64,000 nt of DNA from Pseudomonas bijieensis (GTDB lineage Bacteria; Pseudomonadota; Gammaproteobacteria; Pseudomonadales; Pseudomonadaceae): positions 3,533,501 through 3,597,500 of the forward strand of contig NZ_CP048810.1 in the NCBI RefSeq assembly GCF_013347965.1, given 5' to 3'. Of this stretch, positions 47,302 to 55,718 are shown piece after piece. The first letter of the stretch is position 1. Each line of letters opens with the position of its first letter. The notes beneath the pieces were generated by a model. It was not told where the DNA came from, ran no database searches, and saw only the letters and a list, made by a program, of their open reading frames with translations. Both the position numbers and the translations under genes were made by a program.

Positions 47302-48359
47302 CAGCGCGGCTCCTCAGCCAATAACGTGCTCAGGTGGCTGGCAACACGCTCGGGGTTCAGACGCGTGAAGCACAGGGGCTGCTCGCGTTTCAGGTCAAAC
47401 CGCCGAGCATCTTCGGCGGTCGGCGGGTAAGTGCATTGTTTCTGCATGCACGGCGCGCAGGGGAAATCACTGGCGAGGTGAATCTGGCCCTTGCCGTAGG
47501 CGCCGGTCAGCACCGGATTGGTCGGACCGAGCAGCGAAATGGTCGGCACGTCCAGGGCCGCGGCCAGATGCCCCAGACCGGTGTCCACGGCCACGCAGGC
47601 CTGGGCGCCGGCAAGCACCTTGCCCATCCCGCCCAGGTTCAGTTTCGGCAGTACCAAGGCGTTGCGCAGCCCGCTGGCGATGCGTTCGGCCCGGGCCTTT
47701 TCGGCGGGGTTGCCCCACGGCAGTTTTACCACCACTCCGAACTGCCCCATGCGCTCGGTGAGCTGGCGCCAGTAAAGTTCGGGCCAATGCTTGGACTCCC
47801 AGGTCGTGCCGTGCAGGAACACCACGTAGGGGTAGGGGCGTGGCAATTCCACCAATCGGTCGATGTCGAGGCCATAACTGCCCTGGGTTTGCGGCAAGTC
47901 ATAGCCCAGCGCCAGAGCAAACAACTGGCGCACGCGCTCGACCGCATGCTGACCACGGGCCACCGCCAGGCGCCGGGAATAAAAGCGCGCCGCCAGGGGT
48001 TCGCGGGCCGAGTGCTTATCCAGGCCGGCGACCGGGGCCTTGACGTAGCGGGTCAGCCAGGCGCTTTTCAGCAGGCCCTGGGCGTCGATCACCAGGTCGT
48101 ACTTTTCGGCCCGCACGTTCTGTTTGAAGCGTCGCCATTCGCCACTCTTGATGGTTTGCCAGAGGTTCTTGCGCCAGCGCCGGATCGCCACCGGGATGAC
48201 CTTGCCCACGGCCGGGTGCCAGGTGGGGATTTCGGTGAAGCCTTCTTCCACCACCCAATCGAACTTGATGCCAGGAATCGCTCGCGCCGCGTCGGTCAGC
48301 GCCGGCAGGGTATGAACCACATCCCCCAGCGAAGAGGTCTTGATCAGCAATACCCGCAA
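47301..48359 (-). CDS. waaC: LPS heptosyltransferase I WaaC
   Basis: WaaC adds heptose I to Kdo. The 352-residue GT9 enzyme begins LRVLLIKTSSLGDVVHTLPAL, and its C-terminal domain has TWESKHWPELYW and PTISLLGPTNP. The start is TTG at 48359, backed by a strong GGAGG ten bases upstream, and no ATG is nearby in frame. It follows waaF after a single base and its stop overlaps the waaG start. Confidence 0.96.
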   Translation of the reverse strand: MRVLLIKTSSLGDVVHTLPALTDAARAIPGIKFDWVVEEGFTEIPTWHPAVGKVIPVAIRRWRKNLWQTIKSGEWRRFKQNVRAEKYDLVIDAQGLLKSAWLTRYVKAPVAGLDKHSAREPLAARFYSRRLAVARGQHAVERVRQLFALALGYDLPQTQGSYGLDIDRLVELPRPYPYVVFLHGTTWESKHWPELYWRQLTERMGQFGVVVKLPWGNPAEKARAERIASGLRNALVLPKLNLGGMGKVLAGAQACVAVDTGLGHLAAALDVPTISLLGPTNPVLTGAYGKGQIHLASDFPCAPCMQKQCTYPPTAEDARRFDLKREQPLCFTRLNPERVASHLSTLLAEEPR

Positions 48360-48360
48360 G

Positions 48361-49395
48361 TTACCGGACCTCCACGGGTGTGCCTTGCAAACGTTCCAAG
48401 GCTTCGTTCACGGCAGGCGGCATAAGCTGGCGCAGGCAGTTGTAATGACCGAAGCGGCAGGTGCGGTCGAAGCACGGGCTGCACTCGATGCCCAGGCGCA
48501 CGACTTCGACCTTGTCGGCCAACGGTGGTGTGAAGCCTGGCGAAGTAGAGCCGTAGACCGCCACCAATGGCCGATTCAGGGCGGCGGCCACGTGCATCAG
48601 GCCGGAGTCGTTGGACACCACGGAATCGGCGCAGGACAGCAGGTCGATGGCCTCGGCCAGGGAGGTGTCGCCGCTGAGGTTCACCGACTCTTCCCGAAGC
48701 CCCGGGATCAACCGCGAGCGGATGTCCTCGCCCACCGGATGATCTTTTTTCGAGCCGAACAGCCAGACTTGCCAGCCTTCGCGAATCTTCGCCTCGGCAA
48801 CCTGGGCGTAATGCTCCGCCGGCCAGCGCTTGGATTCACCGAACTCGGCACCCGGACAGAGAGCCAGCACCGGACGATCCAGGCTCAGGTCGAACTTGGC
48901 CAGCGCCGCTTCACGGGTCACCGGGTCGATCGCAAGGCTCGGTCGCGGATAGGGTTTGGGCAACTCGACCCCAGGCTCGTAGGCCAGGGCCATGAAGCGC
49001 TCGATCATCAGCGGATAACGTTCTTTATCCAGTGTGCGCACATCGTTGAGCAGGCCGTAGCGAAACTCGCCACGCCAGCCGGTGCGCTTGGGGATACGGG
49101 CGAAGAACGGCACCAGTGCCGATTTCAACGAATTGGGCAACAGGATCGCCTGGTCGTACTGGCCGGCCAGGGATTTGCCGATACGCCGACGGGTCGCCAG
49201 TTCCAACACGCCGTGGCCGAGCGGGAAGCTCAAGGCCTTGCGTACTTCGGGCATGCGCTCAAGGATCGGCCGGCTCCACTCGGGGGCCAGGACGTCGATT
49301 TCGCACTGCGGATGGCGCTGTTTCAGGCACTGGAACAGTGTCTGCGCCATCACCATGTCACCGACCCAACTGGGCCCAACGATCAGAATATTCAT
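48361..49395 (-). CDS. waaF: LPS heptosyltransferase II WaaF
   Basis: WaaF adds heptose II to heptose I. The 344-residue GT9 enzyme begins MNILIVGPSWVGDMVMAQTLF. It has LCPGAEFGESKRWPAEHYA in the donor domain and LVAVYGSTSPGFTPP near the end. ATG at 49395 is the family start. It is the first gene of a seven-gene unit ending at 42431. Its promoter must lie in the REPIN-filled gap upstream. Confidence 0.97.
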   Translation of the reverse strand: MNILIVGPSWVGDMVMAQTLFQCLKQRHPQCEIDVLAPEWSRPILERMPEVRKALSFPLGHGVLELATRRRIGKSLAGQYDQAILLPNSLKSALVPFFARIPKRTGWRGEFRYGLLNDVRTLDKERYPLMIERFMALAYEPGVELPKPYPRPSLAIDPVTREAALAKFDLSLDRPVLALCPGAEFGESKRWPAEHYAQVAEAKIREGWQVWLFGSKKDHPVGEDIRSRLIPGLREESVNLSGDTSLAEAIDLLSCADSVVSNDSGLMHVAAALNRPLVAVYGSTSPGFTPPLADKVEVVRLGIECSPCFDRTCRFGHYNCLRQLMPPAVNEALERLQGTPVEVR

Positions 49396-49500
49396 GTGCT
49401 TTCCAAAAACGATACAGGGAGGCCTACGCCTCCCCGCCTCGAGAATCACTGTGGCTTAGGTCGTTGCCTGTTGCCCTAATCTACAACACACCCCCATCAA

Positions 49501-49591
49501 CTGTGGGAGTGAGCCTGCTCGCGATGAGGCCGGTACATTCAACATCAATGTCGCCTGACACTCCGCCATCGCGAGCAGGCTCGCTCCCACA
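49501..49591. repeat. REPIN, first of a tandem pair
   Basis: Inverted REP cores lie at 49501-49529 and 49566-49591, spaced by a stretch ending TCAATGTCGCCTGACACTCC. The same spacer recurs in the next element. Confidence 0.92.
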
Positions 49592-49636
49592 AGGGGCCTT
49601 CATCTGTTTCAAGTACGGTGCCGCACCGCAAATCCA

Positions 49637-49727
49637 CTGTGGGAGCGAGCTTGCTCGCGATGAGGCCATCACATCCAACCTCAATGTCGCCTGACACTCC
49701 GCCATCGCGAGCAGGCTCGCTCCCACA
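49637..49727. repeat. REPIN, second of a tandem pair
   Basis: Inverted REP cores lie at 49637-49665 and 49702-49727, and the spacer is near-identical to that of 49501-49591. The two elements look like a tandem duplication. The stretch 49396-49739 has no gene. Confidence 0.92.
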
Positions 49728-49739
49728 TTCATTCAATAC

Positions 49740-52679
49740 TCAGCTCAGCCCCAGCTCCCGCCAGATCCGCAAGACCTGCCGGCGTTCATCCACGAACTGG
49801 TCGCCTGCGATCACCCCGGTATCTTTCTGCAAGGCCTGGCGGTGGGCAGCGGAGCGGTAGGCTTTATAGGCTTCGCGCAACAGCGTGGCATCTTCGGCCG
49901 GCATCAACCCGAGCTCCTGCAACCCGTCGAGGATGCGGATGTTATCGGTGTAGCGCACCAGCGAGGGGTGTTCCTCGGACCACGCCAGGGCCGCGTATTG
50001 CACCATAAATTCAATATCGACGATACCTCCGGCGTCCTGCTTGAGGTCGAAGGGCGCCGCGGCCTCGAAGGCATTCGGCGCAGTCCCGGCGGCGGTAGCC
50101 TTGCTGCCAAGGTTGTCCCGCATCTTGGCGCGCATTTCGCTGACTTCCTGACGCAGCATCGGCAAGTCACGCTTGCGTCCCAGCACCTGGGCGCGGACCT
50201 TCTCGAACGCCTGGCCCACATCCTGGCTCCCCACCAGCACCCGGGCTCGCACCAATGCCTGGTGTTCCCAGGTCCAGGCTTCATTCTCCTGATAACGGGC
50301 AAACGCCCCAAGGGAACTGACCAGCAACCCCGACGCCCCGGACGGTCGCAGGCGCATGTCCACTTCGTACAACTGCCCGGAGTTGGTCTGGGCGGTCAGC
50401 AGGTGGATGATCCGCTGGCCGAGCCGGGTGAAGAACTGCGCGCCGTCGATGGGTTTCGGGCCATCGGTTTCCGCCTGTGGGTCGCCATCGTGGATGAACA
50501 CCAGGTCCAGGTCGGAACCATGCCCCAGTTCCAGCCCGCCGACTTTCCCATAACCGACAATAATGAAGCCCGGATCGCACAGACTGCCATCGGTGCGCAA
50601 TGGCACGCCGTGCTTGGTCACCGTCTGGCGCCAGGCCAGGGCCAGCACTTGCTCGAGAATCGCCTCGGCCAGCCAGGTCAGGTAATCGCTGACTTTCATC
50701 AGCGGCAGGCTGCCGGCGATTTCCGAAGCCGCTACCCGCAGGCGATGCGCCAGCTTGAAATGCCGCAACGCCTCCATCTGTTGCTCCAGATCATCCTCGG
50801 GAATGCGCGTCAGGCGCTCACGCAACTCCGCCGCCAACTCCGGCGCCAGGGGCGGCTTGAACAGCCGGCCCTCATTGAGCAATTCATCGAGCAACAATGG
50901 GAAACGGGTGATTTGTTCCGCTATCCAAGGGCTCGCCGCGCACAGCGTCAGCAAGCGTCGCAGGGCTCCGGGGTTTTCCGTCAGCAACACCAGATAGGCC
51001 GAACGGCGGGCGACAGCCTCTACCAATGGCAGCACCCGCTCCAGCACCAGGTCCGGATTGGCATGCTCCACGGCCTGGGCCAACAGGCGTGGAATGAAGG
51101 CATCCAGACGCTCGCGCCCCAGGCGCTGCATGGCGCGCAGTTGCGGGCTGGCGCGCAAGGCAGCCAGTGCCTTGAGGGCCTTGGGTGCATCGACGAAGCC
51201 ACCGTCCTGCAACTGACGACATGCCGCCTCTTCATCCTGGCTGTCTTCCCACAAGGGCAACCATTCGCCACCCACCACCACTTCGCTTTCCCCGCCCTCC
51301 TCTTCATCCGGGTCGGCGATGACCTGGCCGAAATGCCAGGCCACACGCCCGCGCCAGTACATCAATTGCTCGTGAAAGGCCGACCAGTCGGCAAAACCCA
51401 GCATGAATGCAATGCGCGCCTGATCCTGTGGGCTGTCCGGCAACATCTGGGTCTGGCGGTCGGCGATGGCCTGGATAGCGTGCTCGGTATAACGCAGGAA
51501 CTCATACCCCTGGCGCAACTCGTCGACCACCTTGGCCGGCAGATAGCCCTGGCCTTCCAGGGTGCCCAGCACTTTGAGCAACGGCCGCTGCTGCAAGCTC
51601 AAGTCGCGACCGCCGTGGATCAGTTGGAACGCCTGGGCAATGAATTCCACCTCGCGAATGCCGCCCGAACCCAGCTTGATGTTGTCGGCCATGCCCTTGC
51701 GCCGCACCTCCTGCTGGATCAGTTGCTTCATGGTGCGCAGCGCTTCGATGGCGGAAAAATCCAGGTAACGGCGATAGACGAACGGGCGCAACATGTCGAG
51801 CAATTGCGTACCGGCCACCTGATCGCCCGCCACCACCCGCGCCTTGATCATGGCGTAGCGTTCCCAATCGCGGCCCTGGTCCTGGTAATACTGCTCCAGG
51901 GCATTGAAGCTCAGCACCAGCGCGCCGGCCGAGCCGTAGGGGCGCAGGCGCATGTCGACGCGAAAGACAAAACCGTCGACGGTCATCGGGTCCAGGGCCT
52001 TGATCAGGCGCTGGCCGACACGGATGAAAAACTCCTGGTTATCCAGCGGTCGCTTGACGCCAACGGTTTCGCCGCCCTCGGGGTAGGCGAAAATAAGGTC
52101 GATGTCCGACGACAGGTTCAGCTCCACGGCGCCAAGCTTGCCCATGCCCAGGATGACCATCTGCTGCGGCTCGCCGCTGCGCCGTCCGGTGGGCGTGCCG
52201 AATTGCTGACTGAGGCGCTGGTACAACCATTGATAGGCTTGGTCGATGCAGGTGTCGGCCATGTCCGAGAGATCGCGACAGGTCTGGACCAGGTCGGCCT
52301 GGCGGGTCAGGTCGCGCCAGATGATCCGCACCTGCTGGCGCGTACGCTGACGGCGCAGGACGCGTCCCAGTTCATCCTCGGTCTCGGCGGCCTGTACTGC
52401 GGCACCGATCTGTGCGCACATTTCACCGGGAGCCAGGCTGCGGTCCAGTTCGCCGCTGCGCACCAGCTCCAGCAGCATCGCCGGGTCACGGAGACTCTGC
52501 TCGATGAAAAAATCACTGGCGGCGGCAACGCGCTTGAACGCATCCCAACGCTCGGGCGTCCAGGCAGACAACCCGTGGTCGTCGTCGAACAAGGCGACCG
52601 CGGCACGGAACGACTGCTCGGCCCGACTGACCAATGACTGGAGAATGGCCGGTACTTCGGCAAGCGAGGGCAGGCTCAT
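49740..52679 (-). CDS. glnE: Glutamine synthetase adenylyltransferase/deadenylylase
   Basis: GlnE adenylylates and deadenylylates glutamine synthetase in response to PII and glutamine. The 979-residue protein has two nucleotidyltransferase domains. The N-terminal has GMGKLGAVELNLSSDIDLIF near residue 175-195 (deadenylylase) and the C-terminal GYGKVGGLELGHGSDLDLVF near 700 (adenylylase). A regulatory linker lies between. Length and start (MSLPSLAEV) are normal. It is divergent from aceE, about 380 bases away. Confidence 0.97.
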   Translation of the reverse strand: MSLPSLAEVPAILQSLVSRAEQSFRAAVALFDDDHGLSAWTPERWDAFKRVAAASDFFIEQSLRDPAMLLELVRSGELDRSLAPGEMCAQIGAAVQAAETEDELGRVLRRQRTRQQVRIIWRDLTRQADLVQTCRDLSDMADTCIDQAYQWLYQRLSQQFGTPTGRRSGEPQQMVILGMGKLGAVELNLSSDIDLIFAYPEGGETVGVKRPLDNQEFFIRVGQRLIKALDPMTVDGFVFRVDMRLRPYGSAGALVLSFNALEQYYQDQGRDWERYAMIKARVVAGDQVAGTQLLDMLRPFVYRRYLDFSAIEALRTMKQLIQQEVRRKGMADNIKLGSGGIREVEFIAQAFQLIHGGRDLSLQQRPLLKVLGTLEGQGYLPAKVVDELRQGYEFLRYTEHAIQAIADRQTQMLPDSPQDQARIAFMLGFADWSAFHEQLMYWRGRVAWHFGQVIADPDEEEGGESEVVVGGEWLPLWEDSQDEEAACRQLQDGGFVDAPKALKALAALRASPQLRAMQRLGRERLDAFIPRLLAQAVEHANPDLVLERVLPLVEAVARRSAYLVLLTENPGALRRLLTLCAASPWIAEQITRFPLLLDELLNEGRLFKPPLAPELAAELRERLTRIPEDDLEQQMEALRHFKLAHRLRVAASEIAGSLPLMKVSDYLTWLAEAILEQVLALAWRQTVTKHGVPLRTDGSLCDPGFIIVGYGKVGGLELGHGSDLDLVFIHDGDPQAETDGPKPIDGAQFFTRLGQRIIHLLTAQTNSGQLYEVDMRLRPSGASGLLVSSLGAFARYQENEAWTWEHQALVRARVLVGSQDVGQAFEKVRAQVLGRKRDLPMLRQEVSEMRAKMRDNLGSKATAAGTAPNAFEAAAPFDLKQDAGGIVDIEFMVQYAALAWSEEHPSLVRYTDNIRILDGLQELGLMPAEDATLLREAYKAYRSAAHRQALQKDTGVIAGDQFVDERRQVLRIWRELGLS

Positions 52680-52863
52680 GGTCTATCCTTGATCGGCGCG
52701 GGAGAGGCTGGATGTAGTGTTTTTTCAGAAGACACTACCTGATCGACTGTCGAACAAAGATGATAAATAGCTGAAAATCTGATTTTATTGGCAGCCGGCA
52801 TCAAGTTTTTACCTGTTCGAGTTGGCTAAAGACCAACAGTAACGATTATTCTCACAACGAAAC

Positions 52864-52882
52864 GAGCGGCCATAAGCCGCTC
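52864..52882. other. Hairpin upstream of aceE
   Basis: GAGCGGC-CATAA-GCCGCTC is a perfect 7-bp stem immediately left of the first operator-like palindrome. No U-run follows in either direction, so it is not a typical terminator. It could be part of the promoter region or a leader of unknown role. Confidence 0.5.
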
Positions 52883-52886
52883 ATGT

Positions 52887-52899
52887 GTAGTTTTACTAC
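52887..52899. promoter_or_regulatory. Operator-like palindrome 1 upstream of aceE
   Basis: GTAGT-TTT-ACTAC is a perfect palindrome fitting TNGTNNNACNA, the binding pattern of FadR-subfamily GntR regulators such as PdhR. It lies just before a TATACA (-10-like) at 52905-52910. Confidence 0.65.
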
Positions 52900-52937
52900 T
52901 CGTCTATACATTCGAAAGGCTGAAACGGCCAACGATT

Positions 52938-52952
52938 TGTAGTAAAACTACA
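52938..52952. promoter_or_regulatory. Operator-like palindrome 2 upstream of aceE
   Basis: TGTAGT-AAA-ACTACA repeats palindrome 1 in the reverse sense. The two centres are 52 bases apart, about five helical turns. Both lie 110-175 bases before the aceE start. Confidence 0.65.
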
Positions 52953-53061
52953 CGCCGCCGAAACAACCTTCGGCAATCCAAGAATTTATATCGTCTGCCC
53001 ACAAGGCCAGTCGCAAACTCAGGCAACCGATTCTGGTAGCCTTTCCGCCCTGGAGCAAGCC

Positions 53062-55707
53062 ATGCAAGACCTCGATCCCGTCGAAACCCAGGAATGGCTG
53101 GACGCCCTGGAATCGGTTCTCGACAAAGAAGGCGAAGACCGTGCTCATTATCTGATGACCCGTATGGGCGAACTCGCGACCCGCAGCGGTTCGCAACTGC
53201 CCTACGCCATCACCACGCCGTACCGCAACACGATCCCCGTTACCCACGAAGCACGCATGCCTGGCGACCTGTTCATGGAACGCCGCATTCGCTCGCTGGT
53301 ACGTTGGAACGCGTTGGCCATGGTCATGCGTACCAACCTGAAAGATTCTGACCTGGGCGGTCACATCTCCAGCTTCGCCTCCAGCGCGACGCTGTATGAC
53401 ATCGGTTTCAACTACTTCTTCCAGGCCCCGACCGACGAACACGGCGGCGACCTGATCTACTTCCAGGGCCACGCATCGCCAGGCGTCTACGCCCGTGCGT
53501 TCATGGAAGGCCGCATCTCCGAAGACCAGATGAACAACTTCCGCCAGGAAGTGGACGGCAACGGCCTGTCCTCGTACCCGCACCCTTGGCTGATGCCAGA
53601 CTTCTGGCAGTTCCCGACCGTATCCATGGGCCTGGGCCCGATCCAGGCGATCTACCAGGCGCGCTTCATGAAGTACCTGGAAGCCCGTGGTTTCATCCAG
53701 CCAGGCAAGCAGAAAGTCTGGTGCTTCATGGGTGACGGCGAGTGCGACGAGCCGGAATCCCTGGGCGCGATCTCCCTGGCCGGCCGCGAGAAGCTGGACA
53801 ACCTGATCTTCGTCATCAACTGCAACCTGCAGCGCCTCGACGGCCCGGTTCGCGGCAATGGCAAGATCATCCAGGAACTCGAAGGCGTGTTCCGTGGCGC
53901 CCAGTGGAACGTCAACAAAGTCATCTGGGGCCGTTTCTGGGACCCACTGCTGGCCAAGGACGTCGACGGCATCCTGCAACGTCGCATGGACGAAGTCATC
54001 GACGGCGAGTACCAGAACTACAAGGCCAAGGACGGCGCGTTCGTCCGTGAGCACTTCTTCAACACGCCTGAACTCAAGGCAATGGTTGCCGACTTGTCCG
54101 ACGACGAGATCTGGAAACTCAACCGTGGCGGCCACGACCCGTACAAGGTCTATGCGGCGTACCACGAAGCGGTCAACCACAAAGAGCAGCCGACCGTCAT
54201 CCTGGCCAAGACCATCAAGGGTTATGGCACCGGTGCCGGCGAAGCGAAGAACACCGCGCACAACACCAAGAAGGTCGATGTCGACAGCCTGAAGCTGTTC
54301 CGCGACCGCTTCGACATTCCGGTCAAGGACAGCGAGCTGGAAAACCTGCCGTTCTTCAAGCCGGAAGAAGGCAGCGCCGAAGCCCGTTACCTGGCCGAGC
54401 GCCGTGCCGCGCTGGGCGGTTTCGTACCACAGCGCCGCGCCAAGAGCTTCAGCGTCCCGACCCCGCCACTGGAGACCCTCAAGGCGATCCTGGACGGCTC
54501 GGGCGACCGTGAAATCTCCACCACCATGGCCTTCGTGCGGATCCTCGCGCAATTGGTCAAGGACAAGGAAATCGGCCAGCGCATCGTCCCGATCATCCCG
54601 GACGAAGCCCGTACCTTCGGTATGGAAGGCATGTTCCGTCAGTTGGGCATCTACTCCTCCGTCGGCCAGCTCTACGAGCCAGTCGATAAAGACCAGGTGA
54701 TGTTCTACCGCGAAGACAAGAAGGGCCAGATCCTCGAAGAAGGCATCAACGAAGCGGGCGCCATGAGCTCCTTCATTGCCGCCGGTACTTCGTACTCCAG
54801 CCACAACCAGCCGATGCTGCCGTTCTACATCTTCTACTCGATGTTCGGCTTCCAGCGTATCGGCGACCTGGCCTGGGCGGCCGGCGACAGCCGTACCCGT
54901 GGCTTCCTGATCGGCGGTACCGCTGGCCGGACCACGCTGAACGGCGAAGGCCTGCAACACGAAGATGGCCACAGCCACATGCTGGCCGGGACCATCCCGA
55001 ACTGCCGCACCTATGATCCGACCTATGGCTATGAGCTGGCGGTGATCATCCAGGACGGCATGAAGAAGATGACCGAAGAGCAACAGGACGTCTTCTACTA
55101 CATCACCGTGATGAACGAGTCCTACCAGCAGCCAGCCATGCCGGCCGGTGTCGAGGCAGGCATCGTCAAGGGCATGTACCTGCTCGAGGAAGACACCCGC
55201 GAAGCGGCGCACCACGTCCAGTTGATGGGCTCCGGTACCATCCTGCGCGAAGTGCGTGAAGCAGCGAAGATCCTGCGTGAAGAGTTCAACGTCGGTGCCG
55301 ACGTGTGGAGCGTCACCAGCTTCAACGAACTGCGTCGCGACGGCCTGGCCGTAGAGCGCAGCAACCGCCTGCACCCTGGCCAGAAGCCTAAGCTGAGCTA
55401 CGTCGAAGAATGCCTGAACGGCCGTAAAGGTCCGGTCATCGCCTCTACCGACTACATGAAGCTGTTCGCCGAGCAGATCCGCCAGTGGGTTCCTTCCAAG
55501 GAATTCAAAGTGCTGGGCACCGACGGTTTCGGCCGTAGCGACAGCCGCAAGAAGCTGCGTCACTTCTTCGAAGTCGACCGTAAGTTCGTTGTGTTGGCAG
55601 CCCTGGAAGCCCTGGCTGACCGTGGCGATATCGAACCGAAAGTGGTGGCCGAAGCCATCGTCAAGTTCGGCATCGATCCGGAAAAACGCAACCCACTGGA
55701 CTGCTGA
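53062..55707 (+). CDS. aceE: Pyruvate dehydrogenase E1 component (homodimeric)
   Basis: AceE decarboxylates pyruvate with thiamine diphosphate and transfers the acetyl group to the lipoyl arms of AceF. The 881-residue length is normal for the homodimeric type. The TPP motif is near residue 225: FMGDGECDEPESLGAISLAG. ATG at 53062 (MQDLDPVETQEW) follows GGAG. aceF follows after 11 bases. Two operator-like palindromes upstream suggest repression by a GntR-type regulator, but no pdhR-like gene is present in the window. Confidence 0.98.
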   Translation: MQDLDPVETQEWLDALESVLDKEGEDRAHYLMTRMGELATRSGSQLPYAITTPYRNTIPVTHEARMPGDLFMERRIRSLVRWNALAMVMRTNLKDSDLGGHISSFASSATLYDIGFNYFFQAPTDEHGGDLIYFQGHASPGVYARAFMEGRISEDQMNNFRQEVDGNGLSSYPHPWLMPDFWQFPTVSMGLGPIQAIYQARFMKYLEARGFIQPGKQKVWCFMGDGECDEPESLGAISLAGREKLDNLIFVINCNLQRLDGPVRGNGKIIQELEGVFRGAQWNVNKVIWGRFWDPLLAKDVDGILQRRMDEVIDGEYQNYKAKDGAFVREHFFNTPELKAMVADLSDDEIWKLNRGGHDPYKVYAAYHEAVNHKEQPTVILAKTIKGYGTGAGEAKNTAHNTKKVDVDSLKLFRDRFDIPVKDSELENLPFFKPEEGSAEARYLAERRAALGGFVPQRRAKSFSVPTPPLETLKAILDGSGDREISTTMAFVRILAQLVKDKEIGQRIVPIIPDEARTFGMEGMFRQLGIYSSVGQLYEPVDKDQVMFYREDKKGQILEEGINEAGAMSSFIAAGTSYSSHNQPMLPFYIFYSMFGFQRIGDLAWAAGDSRTRGFLIGGTAGRTTLNGEGLQHEDGHSHMLAGTIPNCRTYDPTYGYELAVIIQDGMKKMTEEQQDVFYYITVMNESYQQPAMPAGVEAGIVKGMYLLEEDTREAAHHVQLMGSGTILREVREAAKILREEFNVGADVWSVTSFNELRRDGLAVERSNRLHPGQKPKLSYVEECLNGRKGPVIASTDYMKLFAEQIRQWVPSKEFKVLGTDGFGRSDSRKKLRHFFEVDRKFVVLAALEALADRGDIEPKVVAEAIVKFGIDPEKRNPLDC

Positions 55708-55718
55708 GGAGAATTTTC

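Noticed and set aside
49501..49727. Possible CRISPR array before glnE
   Set aside because: The repeats are inverted REP pairs in two copies, not regularly spaced direct repeats with unique spacers; no cas genes are nearby.
49842..52637. 931-codon plus-strand open frame opposite glnE
   Set aside because: It is antisense to a complete GlnE with both catalytic motifs. Long antisense frames are expected in GC-rich DNA, and its sequence matches no family I recognise.
52864..52882. Terminator between glnE and aceE
   Set aside because: The two genes are divergent and the hairpin has no U-run on either side.
52948..55563. 871-codon minus-strand open frame opposite aceE
   Set aside because: It is a shadow of AceE, His/Val/Asp-rich as expected for reverse-strand reading, and has no recognisable motif.
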